Shown here: positions 18,423 through 28,800 of the stretch, in pieces
Position numbering within the stretch: the stretch's first letter is position 1
Layout: each line of letters opens with the position of its first letter
From: Flavobacteriales bacterium
GTDB taxonomy: Bacteria > Bacteroidota > Bacteroidia > Flavobacteriales_D > Sanyastnellaceae
Direction of reading: 5' to 3'
Assembly (NCBI GenBank): GCA_016780385.1
Contig: JADHLY010000013.1
Location: 1 to 41,278, forward strand
DNA length: 41,278 nucleotides
Made by a program: the position numbers and the translations under genes
The notes under the pieces: model-generated
What the model saw: the letters and a program-made list of their open reading frames with translations, nothing else
Told to the model about the DNA's origin: nothing
The model's database searches: none

Positions 18423-21248
18423 CTAGAAGAGGGTCGGTTGAGCGTCGCCCCCCGAATCTGTCCCGGCGGGACCGTTACTTTCTTGTGAGGATGGCGCCTT
18501 GGGCGTTGCCGCTGACTCGGATGAGTCTGGAGCAGTCGCCTCAGGCGATGCGCCTTTCGGTTCGGACGCCTGTTCAGATGAAGGTGCTGGAGCAATGGGG
18601 CCAGGCGCTGCATCGCGTGCCTCCTTGACTTCGTCGTTGGGGTTGGGGGTGTCTTCTAAGGTGACCTTGGCCCTGGGGTCTGTGGACAACCGCTTGCCCC
18701 GAGCTTTGACCCCTTTGACTGCGATGAACTCGTTGAGGCTAAAGCGCTGCTCTCCCAGGTCCTTGGACTTGCATTTGATCACCGGTGCACCATGGTCCGT
18801 AAATAACAGCATGGACGAGCCTTCGGATTCTCCGATAAACTCCATCGTCTTGCTGGAGGATTCAGCGTTGAACCGTTTGACGTAAATGGCGCTCTTCTCA
18901 CCATCCTTGTGCACCACCGTCAGTGGTCGGTCTGAATGCCATTTGTCCAAAAACACCATGTCATCGGGGAAATGGGTACTCAACTCGGGCTTCATGAGTT
19001 CATAGGCACCGGATGCCAGCACCACAAGCAGCCGGTCCTCTGGACCAAAGGCGCCTATCAAGCGCCCACGTCCCTCGCTGTTTAGGCGTTTTACCGCCTC
19101 GTCGAACCAGACTCTGCGGGCACCCAGCGTGCTCGTTCCGGCGCTTTTGAGGTCCACCTTTCCGGTCACGGCATACTTGGTGGCGGTGTTGCCCGCGGCA
19201 CCCCTCCCCTTGATGGCGATCTCTGCGAAATTCACGTCGACCTTCAGGGTCTTCAGTCTGCCGATGCGGCTGAGGTGAATGGTGACCTCTTCGGCCTCCC
19301 CGTTAGCGTTGGCACTGAACCACAACACTTGGCTGCCCGGCGTCCCCTTCGTCAGGTGATAGACCTTGTCCCGGGTGATGGACGTCACGTGAAAACGCTT
19401 CACATACGTCCTGCCTCCGCCCGACTTCTTACCGTCGCGGTACAACAGGTTGTAGGTGGTGCGTTCATCCCCCCGCTTCCAGACCCCGACCTGCAGGATG
19501 TCCTTTCCAAAGAACGCCTTGGGGCTGACCTTGGAAACCTGCATGGTGCCATCCTTTCTGAAGACAATGATGTCTGCGATGTCAGAGCAATCACAGATGT
19601 ACTCCCCCTCTCCCCGAGGCATGCCGATGCCCACAAATCCTTCGTCCTTGTCGGCGTACAGTTTGTGGTTGGCCACCGCCACTTTGGCGCTGTCAATGTT
19701 GCCAAACGTCCGCAAGACGGTCTTCCTTTCACGGCCCTTGCCGTACTTCTTCTTGAGCTGGCGGTACCACTCTACGGTGTAATCCGTCAGGTGCTCGAGG
19801 TGGTTCTTCACCTCATCCATTTCCACCTCAAGATTGGCAATGCGCTGGTCGGCCTTGTCCGAGTCAAACTTGGAAATGCGCTTGATGCGGATCTCCGTGA
19901 GCCGGGTTACATCCTCGTCGGTCACCGGACGGATCAGGTGCTTGATGTGGGGCGCAAGGCCTTCATGGATGGCCTGCAAAATGGCTTCCCACGTTTCGCA
20001 CTCCTCGATGTCGCGGTAGATGCGCTTCTCGATGAAAATCTTTTCGAGCGAAGCAAAATGCCAGGCCTCCTGTAGTTCGCCGAGGCGGATTTCAAGTTCC
20101 CTGCCCAGCAGCATCCGCGTGCGGTCTGCGCTGCGCTTCAGGATTTCCTTGACCCCGAGGAAAATGGGGCGGTCGTCTTCAATCACACAGGCATTGGGCG
20201 CAATGCGCACCTCACAATCGGTGAATGCAAACAGGGCGTCGATCGTTCGGTCCGGTGAAACGCCAGACGCCAAGTGGATCATCACTTCCACAAACTCCGC
20301 CGTATTGTCCTCAACCCGCTTGACCTTGATTTTGCCCTTGTCGTTGGCCTTGAGGATGCTCTCGATCAACGAGGTCGTGGTGACGCCATAGGGCAGTTCC
20401 TCCACGATGAGGGTTTTGTTGTCCTCCTTGCGGATTTTGGCCCGTACCCGGATGCGGCCGCCGCGCAGGCCGTCATTGTATTGCTCACAGTCCGCCTCAC
20501 CCCCGGTGGGAAAGTCCGGCAGCAGCTTGAAGCTCCGTCCTTTCAGATACGCCACAGCGCCATCGATGAGCTCAATGAAGTTGTGGGGCAGCATCTTGCA
20601 CGCCAAGCCTACTGCGATGCCTTCGGCCCCCTGTTGCAGCAAGAGGGGGAATTTCACCGGAAGGGTTTCCGGCTCCTGGTTCCGGCCATCGTAACTGGAG
20701 AGCCAATTGGTGGTCTTGGGATTGAACAGGGCATCCTTGGCGAAGGTGCTCAGGCGCGTCTCGATGTATCGCGGGGCTGCCGCACGGTCACCCGTGAGGA
20801 TGTTGCCCCAGTTTCCCTGACAGTCCAAGACCAGCTCACGCTGCCCAATTTGCACCATGGCGTCACCTATGCTGGCATCGCCATGGGGGTGGTACTTCAT
20901 GGTGTTGCCGATGGCGTTGGCCACCTTGTGGAACCGCCCGTCCTCCAACTCCCTCAGGGAATGCAGGATCCGACGCTGCACGGGTTTCAATCCATCGTGC
21001 AGGTGAGGCACCGCACGCTCCAAAATGACGTAAGAAGCGTAGTCGAGGAAGTACTCATTGTACATCCCCTTGATGCGGATGACCTGCTCCATGTCCTCGG
21101 TGCTTTCATCGCCAGCCCCTTCGGCCTGATCCGCGCTATCGCCACTGTCCTCGGCTCTATCGGCGCCTTGCGCGCCTTCCTCTTGGCCTTTGGGCTTCTG
21201 GCCCTCTTGCTCGTCCCGTTCCTCGGGTCCCTGGGCTTCCTCGCTCAT
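18423..21248 (-). CDS. parC: DNA topoisomerase IV subunit A (ParC/GyrA family)
   Basis: This is the DNA-cleaving subunit of topoisomerase IV, which decatenates daughter chromosomes. After a roughly 52-residue Glu/Gln/Gly/Asp-rich N-terminal tail come the winged-helix segment ([35 protein letters not shown]) and the active-site tyrosine Tyr161 in [10 protein letters not shown]. The tower and coiled-coil regions follow, then a beta-propeller C-terminal domain. The last 80 or so residues are a Pro/Ala/Ser/Glu-rich low-complexity tail. At 941 residues it is longer than E. coli ParC (about 750) because of these tails and the C-terminal domain. Its ATG overlaps the parE stop codon (ATGA), as expected for a stoichiometric pair. 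The adjacent parE makes ParC more likely than GyrA. Confidence 0.94.
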   Translation of the reverse strand: MSEEAQGPEERDEQEGQKPKGQEEGAQGADRAEDSGDSADQAEGAGDESTEDMEQVIRIKGMYNEYFLDYASYVILERAVPHLHDGLKPVQRRILHSLRELEDGRFHKVANAIGNTMKYHPHGDASIGDAMVQIGQRELVLDCQGNWGNILTGDRAAAPRYIETRLSTFAKDALFNPKTTNWLSSYDGRNQEPETLPVKFPLLLQQGAEGIAVGLACKMLPHNFIELIDGAVAYLKGRSFKLLPDFPTGGEADCEQYNDGLRGGRIRVRAKIRKEDNKTLIVEELPYGVTTTSLIESILKANDKGKIKVKRVEDNTAEFVEVMIHLASGVSPDRTIDALFAFTDCEVRIAPNACVIEDDRPIFLGVKEILKRSADRTRMLLGRELEIRLGELQEAWHFASLEKIFIEKRIYRDIEECETWEAILQAIHEGLAPHIKHLIRPVTDEDVTRLTEIRIKRISKFDSDKADQRIANLEVEMDEVKNHLEHLTDYTVEWYRQLKKKYGKGRERKTVLRTFGNIDSAKVAVANHKLYADKDEGFVGIGMPRGEGEYICDCSDIADIIVFRKDGTMQVSKVSPKAFFGKDILQVGVWKRGDERTTYNLLYRDGKKSGGGRTYVKRFHVTSITRDKVYHLTKGTPGSQVLWFSANANGEAEEVTIHLSRIGRLKTLKVDVNFAEIAIKGRGAAGNTATKYAVTGKVDLKSAGTSTLGARRVWFDEAVKRLNSEGRGRLIGAFGPEDRLLVVLASGAYELMKPELSTHFPDDMVFLDKWHSDRPLTVVHKDGEKSAIYVKRFNAESSSKTMEFIGESEGSSMLLFTDHGAPVIKCKSKDLGEQRFSLNEFIAVKGVKARGKRLSTDPRAKVTLEDTPNPNDEVKEARDAAPGPIAPAPSSEQASEPKGASPEATAPDSSESAATPKAPSSQESNGPAGTDSGGDAQPTLF

Positions 21249-23116
21249 GCCGCTTCCGTGGTTTCGGTGGGTTCATCCGGGTCTTTTTCGACGCGGAGGT
21301 TGTCAATGATGAATCGCTGTCGGTCCGGGGTGTTCTTCCCCATGAAGAACGACAGCATGTCGTCGAGTTGGTGCTCACCGCCGAGGTCGACAGGATCCAA
21401 GCGGATGTCCTCCCCGATGAAGTGGGAGAATTCGTCCGGACTGATTTCTCCGAGTCCCTTGAATCGCGTGATCTCAGGCTTGGGTCCCAAAGCTGCAATG
21501 GCACTGATGCGCTCTTCTTCCGAATAACAATAGCGGGTCTCTTTCTTGTTGCGGACCCTGAACAGAGGGGTCTGCAACACGTAGAGGTGGCCTTTCCGCA
21601 CGAGGTCGGGGAAGAACTGCAAGAAGAAGGTCATCAACAAGATGCGGATGTGCATGCCATCCACGTCGGCATCCGTTGCGATGATGACCTGGTTGTACCG
21701 CAAGCCATCCAATCCGTCTTCGATGTCGAGGGCGGCTTGCAGGAGGTTGAATTCTTCGTTTTCGTACACCACCTTCTTGGTGAGGCCGTAGCAGTTGAGC
21801 GGCTTGCCCTTGAGCGAAAACACCGCCTGGGTGTTGACGTCCCGCGCCTTGGTGATGCTACCCGAAGCGCTGTCGCCCTCCGTGATGAACAACATGGACT
21901 CCTCCGCCCGCGCGTGCTTCTTGGTCAAGTGCACACGGCAATCCCGCAGTTTCTTGTTGTGGAGGCTGGCTTTCTTGGCGCGTTCGCGGGCCAGCTTCTT
22001 GATGCCCGCCAGGTCCTTGCGCTCCTTCTCACTCTGAAGAATGCGCTTCAGCAAGGCCTCTGCCGTATCGGCATTGCGGTGGAGGTGGTTGGCCAGCTCG
22101 ACCTTCAGGAAATCGTAGACGAAGGAGCGCATGCTCGTGCCGCCAGGACGGACTTCGGAGGAGCCCAACTTGGTCTTGGTCTGCGATTCAAATATCGGCT
22201 CCTGAACCCGCACAGCCACAGCGGCCATCAACCCCATCCGAATGTCGCCGGGGTCGTATTCTTTCTGATAGAAATCGCGCACCACCTTAACATAGGCTTC
22301 GCGCAAGGCCTTCTGGTGCGTACCGCCTTGGGTGGTGTATTGGCCGTTGACGAAGCTGTAGTGGTCCTCGCCATAAGCCTGCGTGTGGGTCAATGCCACC
22401 TCGATGTCGTCTCCCCTGAGGTGAATGATGGGATAGCCTGGTTCTGCAGACAAATTCTGGGTAATCAGATCCTTGAGTCCGTGCTCGCTGTGGATCTTTT
22501 CACCGTTGAATACGAGTGTGAGTCCGCTGTTTAGGTAGGCGTAGTTCCACAACAGCCGCTCGACGTGCTCGCGGCGGTATTGATAGCCCTTGAATACTGT
22601 CGGATCCGGACGGAACCACGTTCGGGTTCCGTTGCGCAGTGAAGTGGCGGTTACCGCCTCATCGTCTTGCAGTACGCCCAACTCGAACCGGGCCGCCTTT
22701 ACTTTTCCTTCGCGGAAACTTTCAATCCTGAACTCGGTGGACAGGGCATTCACGGCCTTGGTACCGACCCCGTTCAGTCCTACGGTCTTGCTGAAAGCCC
22801 CCTCGCTGTACTTGGCGCCAGTGTTGATCTTGGAGACGCAATCCACGACGGCCCCGTGCGGGATGCCGCGGCCATAATCACGGACCTGAACGGCCCCCTC
22901 TCGAATGCTGATTTCAATGGTCTTGCCATTGCCCATGAGGTGCTCATCGATGCTGTTGTCGATGACTTCTTTGAGCAATACGTAAATCCCATCGTCCGCG
23001 CTGACACCATCCCCCAGCTTACCGATATACATGCCCGGTCTGAGGCGGATGTGCTCCTTCCAATCAAGTGACTTAATGTCACTCTCGGTGTAATCCTGTT
23101 TTGCTTGATTCGCCAC
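21245..23116 (-). CDS. parE: DNA topoisomerase IV subunit B (ParE)
   Basis: This is the ATPase subunit of topoisomerase IV. The frame is open to 23302, but the GTG at 23116 is chosen. It gives the standard N-terminus ([19 protein letters not shown]) and is preceded by AGGAAGG four bases upstream, whereas the longer form adds 62 residues with no family resemblance. The protein is then 623 residues. It carries the GHKL motif EVIDNSIDE (Glu50, Asn54), the glycine-rich ATP lid ([13 protein letters not shown]), the TOPRIM Glu in [10 protein letters not shown], and the metal-binding [10 protein letters not shown]. It is the first gene of the six-gene minus-strand operon and is divergent from the metalloprotease gene. 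Confidence 0.94.
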   Translation of the reverse strand: MANQAKQDYTESDIKSLDWKEHIRLRPGMYIGKLGDGVSADDGIYVLLKEVIDNSIDEHLMGNGKTIEISIREGAVQVRDYGRGIPHGAVVDCVSKINTGAKYSEGAFSKTVGLNGVGTKAVNALSTEFRIESFREGKVKAARFELGVLQDDEAVTATSLRNGTRTWFRPDPTVFKGYQYRREHVERLLWNYAYLNSGLTLVFNGEKIHSEHGLKDLITQNLSAEPGYPIIHLRGDDIEVALTHTQAYGEDHYSFVNGQYTTQGGTHQKALREAYVKVVRDFYQKEYDPGDIRMGLMAAVAVRVQEPIFESQTKTKLGSSEVRPGGTSMRSFVYDFLKVELANHLHRNADTAEALLKRILQSEKERKDLAGIKKLARERAKKASLHNKKLRDCRVHLTKKHARAEESMLFITEGDSASGSITKARDVNTQAVFSLKGKPLNCYGLTKKVVYENEEFNLLQAALDIEDGLDGLRYNQVIIATDADVDGMHIRILLMTFFLQFFPDLVRKGHLYVLQTPLFRVRNKKETRYCYSEEERISAIAALGPKPEITRFKGLGEISPDEFSHFIGEDIRLDPVDLGGEHQLDDMLSFFMGKNTPDRQRFIIDNLRVEKDPDEPTETTEAA

Positions 23117-23120
23117 TCTA

Positions 23121-23127
23121 CCTTCCT
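23121..23127 (-). promoter_or_regulatory. parE: Shine-Dalgarno-like site deciding the parE start
   Basis: AGGAAGG on the minus strand is followed by TAGA and then the GTG start at 23116. Most genes in this window show no such motif, as is common in Bacteroidota, so this one supports the shortened start. Confidence 0.55.
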
Positions 23128-23294
23128 GATGTGAGGAAAGGAAAAGTACTGGTTTTTGTGGGGTTCCCGTGGTGAATTGCCCCCCCGTTTTCCACATGCT
23201 TACCGATACTTTCCCATCGACAATGACAAATCTCATGCCCCAGCAGCCCCCTGTTGGGTGCCCATGCGAAGCAAAATCGACGCTATCTTGTTGT

Positions 23295-25808
23295 ATGGAC
23301 ATGCCTTACCACCGTTTCAGCACCTTACTTATCGTACCTGCCATCTTGATGATGACCGCATCCGAAGCAGTCGGTCAGTGGCACCAAACCGCTCCAATGA
23401 CCAAGGATGCAAGGTGGGAAAGCGGACAGGCAAACCGTCCACAATCCCGGCAAACCATCGACGCAGCTCGGGCAGTGGCTTACGACCACGCTATGCTGTC
23501 CACAGTGCTGGATGGAGCGCCTGCAGAATGGGACCCCACGACGGGAAACGGCAGGACACTGGACCAGAGCACTTGTAGACTGACCTTGCCCGTTACCGCC
23601 GGCAATGATCGGGGGTGGGAAGCCCATCCATTCAGGGCGGTGCGCTCGGATGTGATGGCCCCCGAGCTGACGGCCAAGTACCCCGAAATCAGCAGCTACA
23701 TCGTCCAATCAGAGCGCAACAGCCTCATCTTCGGCAGGATTGACCTGAGCCCCCGGGGCTTTCACGGCATCCTGCATACCCCGAATGGCACGGTCTACAT
23801 CGACCCGTGGAATGTGGGCGAATATGACCAACTCATGGTCTACACACGTGCTGAATTCATGGCCGCCACAGACAAGCGCCGCCTGGACTGCGACGTGCGC
23901 ACCATGGGCGTAGGCAAGGGCGAAGAAGCCCACGGCTCGGGCCGCCTCGACGATGGCAAAATCACCCAGCGTGTGGGTCCACCTTATGGTCAGACCCGCA
24001 GAAACTACTCGCTGGCGCTCGCCTGTACTGGAGAGTACGGGCAGTACCACGGCGGCAACGTTACTTCTGTGCTCGCCGCGATGAACACCTCCATCAACCG
24101 GATGAACAGCATCGCCGAACCCGAGCTGGCGATTCGCCTGACCTTGATTCCCGACAACGACGAACTCATCTTCCTCAATGGCGCCACGGACCCCTACACC
24201 AACAACAATGTGGGGGCCATGCTTTCCCAGAACCAAAGCACGATTGACGACATCATCGGATTCAACGGATACGACATCGGTCACGTATTCGGGACGGGTG
24301 GCGGGGGCGTCGCCTACCTCGGTTCGGTCTGCACCAGCCTCAAGGCGGGCGGTGTGACGGGATTGCCCTCCCCGGTCGGGGACGCTTTTGACGTCGACTA
24401 CGTCGCCCATGAGATGGGCCACCAATTCGGCTGCAACCACACCTTCAACAACTCCTGCAGTGGCAACCGCTCGGCCTCCGCGGCTTACGAGCCCGGAAGC
24501 GGCTCCACCATCATGAGCTACAGCGGCATCTGCGCCCCCAACCTGCAGACGTATTCCGACGACGTGTACCACGTCCACAGCTTGATCGAAGGCACCGACT
24601 ACTTGCACAGCGGTTTCGGCAACAGCTGTTCCACCCAAATCACCAGTGGCAACTCTGCGCCAACGGTGTCCGTGGGCAGCAGTGGATTCAGCATCCCCAA
24701 GGAAACGCCCTTTGAGCTCACCGCCACGGCCAGTGACCCCAACCCGAGCAATGTCTTGACCTACAGTTGGGAACAGTACAACCTCGGTCCCTCCACCACG
24801 GTTGGGGACAACAACCTCGACAACCCATCGGGCAACGCCCCATGTGTGCGCTCATTCGCGCCGGTCGCTTCACCCACGCGGGTCATCCCGAAGCCAGACA
24901 AACTCCTCAACAACCAGGTGTCTTTTGGAGAACACCTGCCGGACTACAACCGGACAATGACCTTTAAGTGCACAGTCCGCGACAACAACCCCACTTGCGG
25001 TGGTGTCGCGGTCGCCACTAAGACTTTTTTCATCGATGCCAGTACCGGACCGTTTGTGGTCACCTACCCCAACACCAACATCTCCCGCCCTGGCAATTCT
25101 GACCTCGACGTCCTGTGGAGTGTAGCCGGCACTGATGGCGGCAATGTCAATTGCGCTGAAGTGGACATCTACTTGAGCACCGATGGTGGATACTCCTGGC
25201 CTTACATGTTGGCAGACGGCGTCCCCAACACGGGAGAAGCCACCGTATTGCTGCCGGCTGTGGCCACGTCCAGCGCCCGGATCAAGGTCAAAGGCCACGG
25301 ATCGGTCTTCTTCGATGTCAGCAATGCCAACTTCACAATAACAGCAGCGCTGGGCTGCACCGACCCCACAGCTTGCAACTACATGGAGTTTGCGGCCATC
25401 GACGACGGATCGTGCGTGGAGCCCGACCTCCTCTATGCCGATGCAGACGGTGATGGCTTCGGAAATGCCGCGGTGAACACCACCGGATGTGAAAACGACC
25501 TCATCGGATACGTCACAAACGCAACCGATTGCGATGATTCCCGTAATGACGTCTATCCTGGCGCGCCAGGGACGCAGGATGGCGTCGACAACGATTGCAG
25601 CGGAGGCCCACTCTCTCCAGAAGAAGAGAGCGATTGCCCCGGAGACCTTGATGACAATGGTCTTGTGAACGTCAATGACATCCTCCTGCTCCTCGGCGAG
25701 TTTGGATGCGCCACGGATTGTACGTTCGATTTGAACGGCATTCCCGGCGTGGATGTGGCGGACTTCCTGATTCTCCTCGGAGCGTTTGGACTGCCCTGTT
25801 CGAATTGA
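23295..25808 (+). CDS. Secreted metzincin metalloprotease (reprolysin-like) with CNYD, MopE-like and dockerin-like C-terminus
   Basis: The frame is open from 23169, but the ATG at 23295 (or the one at 23301) gives a signal peptide ([13 protein letters not shown], ending AVGQ) and about 838 residues. Residues 25-250 look like a propeptide. The catalytic zinc site [11 protein letters not shown] (372-382) matches HExxHxxGxxH, and TIMSYSG with Met407 is the Met-turn, so it is a zinc endopeptidase of the metzincin clan. Fibronectin/Ig-like beta modules follow (about 455-680). Then come one CNYD unit ([14 protein letters not shown]), a MopE-like metal-binding stretch (DADGDGFGN ... [14 protein letters not shown]), and two dockerin-like loops ([12 protein letters not shown] and [12 protein letters not shown]) each followed by a LLGxFG helix. 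No T9SS sorting domain was seen. It lies 39 bp upstream of the beta-propeller gene and may be co-transcribed with it. Confidence 0.88.
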   Translation: MDMPYHRFSTLLIVPAILMMTASEAVGQWHQTAPMTKDARWESGQANRPQSRQTIDAARAVAYDHAMLSTVLDGAPAEWDPTTGNGRTLDQSTCRLTLPVTAGNDRGWEAHPFRAVRSDVMAPELTAKYPEISSYIVQSERNSLIFGRIDLSPRGFHGILHTPNGTVYIDPWNVGEYDQLMVYTRAEFMAATDKRRLDCDVRTMGVGKGEEAHGSGRLDDGKITQRVGPPYGQTRRNYSLALACTGEYGQYHGGNVTSVLAAMNTSINRMNSIAEPELAIRLTLIPDNDELIFLNGATDPYTNNNVGAMLSQNQSTIDDIIGFNGYDIGHVFGTGGGGVAYLGSVCTSLKAGGVTGLPSPVGDAFDVDYVAHEMGHQFGCNHTFNNSCSGNRSASAAYEPGSGSTIMSYSGICAPNLQTYSDDVYHVHSLIEGTDYLHSGFGNSCSTQITSGNSAPTVSVGSSGFSIPKETPFELTATASDPNPSNVLTYSWEQYNLGPSTTVGDNNLDNPSGNAPCVRSFAPVASPTRVIPKPDKLLNNQVSFGEHLPDYNRTMTFKCTVRDNNPTCGGVAVATKTFFIDASTGPFVVTYPNTNISRPGNSDLDVLWSVAGTDGGNVNCAEVDIYLSTDGGYSWPYMLADGVPNTGEATVLLPAVATSSARIKVKGHGSVFFDVSNANFTITAALGCTDPTACNYMEFAAIDDGSCVEPDLLYADADGDGFGNAAVNTTGCENDLIGYVTNATDCDDSRNDVYPGAPGTQDGVDNDCSGGPLSPEEESDCPGDLDDNGLVNVNDILLLLGEFGCATDCTFDLNGIPGVDVADFLILLGAFGLPCSN

Positions 25809-25847
25809 CCCTTCCTCCTGACCGGGGATTGAAACACTGAATACGCA

Positions 25848-28800
25848 ATGCCCCGCGCAACCCTCCAAACAGCCCCCGTGCTGCACGCCCGTCTCGGGTG
25901 GTGGAAGGTGCTGCCTGCCCTGTTCCTCATGGCGGCGGTGTCGCTGGCGCACGCGCAGGCGCAGGAGACTGACCACTGGAGCGTGGGCATGCGCGACGGC
26001 AGTGTGGCGCTGGACTCAGTCGTTGAACAGTTCAATGCCGCCTCCCTCGAACCCGGTAGCCGCAGCAAGGGATTCAAGCCTTTCCAACGCTGGCTGGACT
26101 TCATGGGGCCGCGGGTGGATGCTGAAGGGATGCGCCCACCCAATGCCGTGGTACAGCGGGCTTTGCAGCGCGCAGAGGAAGACAGGCTTGCAGAATCAAA
26201 CCAACGCAGTATTTCCGACCCGGAGTGGGCCTATGCCGGACCATTGGGCCCCACCGGCCTCGGTGGAAACGGAAGGCTCAACCGCTTGGTCGCCCGACAG
26301 GATGCCTTGGAAGAATGGTGGGCCTGCGCGCCCTCTGGCGGCCTCTGGCGCACCACCGATAGCGGAGCAGCCTGGACGCCCATGGGCACGGACCAACTGG
26401 GCTCAATCGGTGTTTCCGACATCGCCTTCCATCCATTCGACGCAGACCAGATGTGGATCGCAACGGGGGACGGCGATTATGGCGACACCCGCTCCATCGG
26501 CATCCTCAAAAGCAATGACGGTGGCGGCTCTTGGGAAGAGACAGGATTGGATTGGGGCGCCCACATGGGCCGCACCTTGACCCGCATCTTGGTCCACCCC
26601 CAGCATCCCGATACGCTGTGGACCAGCTCCAGCCTGGGCATCTACCGCAGCATCAATGGCGGAGACAATTGGATCCGCACGCTGACCGGTGACTATGCCT
26701 CATTGGAACTCGATCCGGCAGATCCCGCCCACTTGCTCGCCGGGGCCTTTGGCAACAACGTCGCCGAGAGCTTCGATGCCGGAGCCACTTGGACGGTCAA
26801 CAGCCTCGACGGCACTTCTTTCGGCCTGAGCCGCATCGCATTGGCCTTTGCCCCTTCTGCGCCCGACACGGTGTACGCCGTAGCGGGCAAAAACAGCGAC
26901 CAAGGCTTTGCTGGTTTCTGGAGGAGCACGGACGGCGGATCGACATGGTCGGCCCAAATGCTGGACGGCGATGGCCCCAACCTGTTGGGGTGGACCGTCG
27001 GAGGTGAGGATTCCGGAGGCCAAGCCTGGTATGACCTGACCTTGGCCGTTCACCCCGAAGACCCGGACCGCGTGCACCTCGGCGGCATCAACTTGTGGGG
27101 CACTTTTGACGGAGGGACTTCCTGGGCGTGTGAAGGCCATTGGTATGCCGGGGGCGCCTTGCCCTACCTCCATGCCGACCAACACGGGCTGCAGTATTTG
27201 GAAGACGGCAGGCTGCTCGTCGCCAATGATGGCGGCGCTTTTGTGTTTGACCCTGAGGGAGGGACTGCCGAAGACATGAGCGCGGGGTTGGCCATCACGC
27301 AGGCCTACCGGGTGGACCTCGATCCGCAATCCATAGACCGCTTCATTGTCGGCACCCAAGACAACGGCACCTTCATGAAGCATGAGGGCAGCTGGGAGCA
27401 CGTCCTTGGCGGTGATGGGTTTCAATGCGCCTTTCACGGTGCCCTCTCGGAGCTCGTCTACGCTTCCCTGTACTATGGTCAGGTCTTTCGATCGGACGAC
27501 GGCGGCAATGCCTTTCAAGAAATTGCGGGAAATGCGGGCAGTGACGAGGATGGCCAAGGCGCTTGGCTCACCCCTTGGGAGGTCAGCCCCTTCAACCCCG
27601 ACTGGATTTACATGGCCAAGGACAGGGTCTATCGCTCCACCAACCGCGGAACGGATTGGGCGGCGCTTGAAGTGCTGCCGGGTGGCCCGTGTACCGACTT
27701 GGCCTTGGCCCCGAGCGACATCAGCCGCATCTATGCCGTCAAGGAGTACGAGCTCTTCCGCTCAACAGATGGCCAGACCTTTTCAGAGCTCGACCCCCCG
27801 AACGCTTTTTCCTGGATTTCCGACGTGTTGGTCTCCCCAGAAGACGCAGACCACCTGTGGATCAGCCTGTCCAACTACAACGACTCGACCAAGGTCTTGG
27901 AGAGCCAGGATGGTGGGGTGAACTGGACCAATGTCAGTGAAGGCCTGCCCCCTGCCCCTGTCAACTGCCTGACGACAGACCGGGAAACCGGCGCCCTGTA
28001 TGCAGGAACCGATGTCGGGGTGTATGCACTGAGCAGCGCGGTGGGCGCCCAATGGGAGCGGCTTTCGACCGGCCTGCCCAACGTGGTCGTCTCCGACATG
28101 CTGGTTCACGCACCTTCTGGACGCCTCATCGCCAGCACGTACGGCAGGGGATTGTATACCCTTGAACTGCCGTCTCCTCCCGAAAAGGATGCCGCTTTGG
28201 GCCGCATGCTTTCTCCGCGGGGCGCCACCTGTGAGGCCGCGCCGGAAATTGTCGTTCCGGTCATCAACCTCGGCACCACCGACATCCACCAATTGCACCT
28301 GCAATACGGGTATTTCGGCGGACAATCGGCGGACACCGTGTGGAACGGCACCATTGCACCGGGTGACAGCGCCCACCTGTACCTCACCCCGCTGGAGCAG
28401 CCCGGAGGGTGGGCCGACCTGTCCGTGATCATCTCGTCGGTCGACGGCAGCGCCGACGCGCGCACCTCCAACAACACAAGGGCCACGCAGGTGCTGCACA
28501 TCGAGGGCGGCACTGAAGTGGTCTTGACCTTTGCCTCAGACTGCTTCGGTTCGCAAAATGGTTGGCTGTTCAAGGACCCGATGGGACGTGTGCTCTACCG
28601 CAGCGGATGGCTGCCTGCCCTTTCCACGGTTTCGGACACGCTGTGCCTCCCGCAAGACTGCATCACTTTTGAGGTGCACCGTGACCAACTCAGCGGTTAC
28701 GAGAGCCTGATGGCGGACTGCGCCACAGGGCTCGACTTCAGCTTGACCGCACTCGGTGATGACGCTCCCTTTCTCTCGGCGCCATCCACCGAAGTTGAAG

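Noticed and set aside
23117-23302. Upstream extension of parE by 62 codons
   Set aside because: The extra residues do not resemble ParE N-termini, while the GTG at 23116 has a good ribosome-binding site and the expected protein start.
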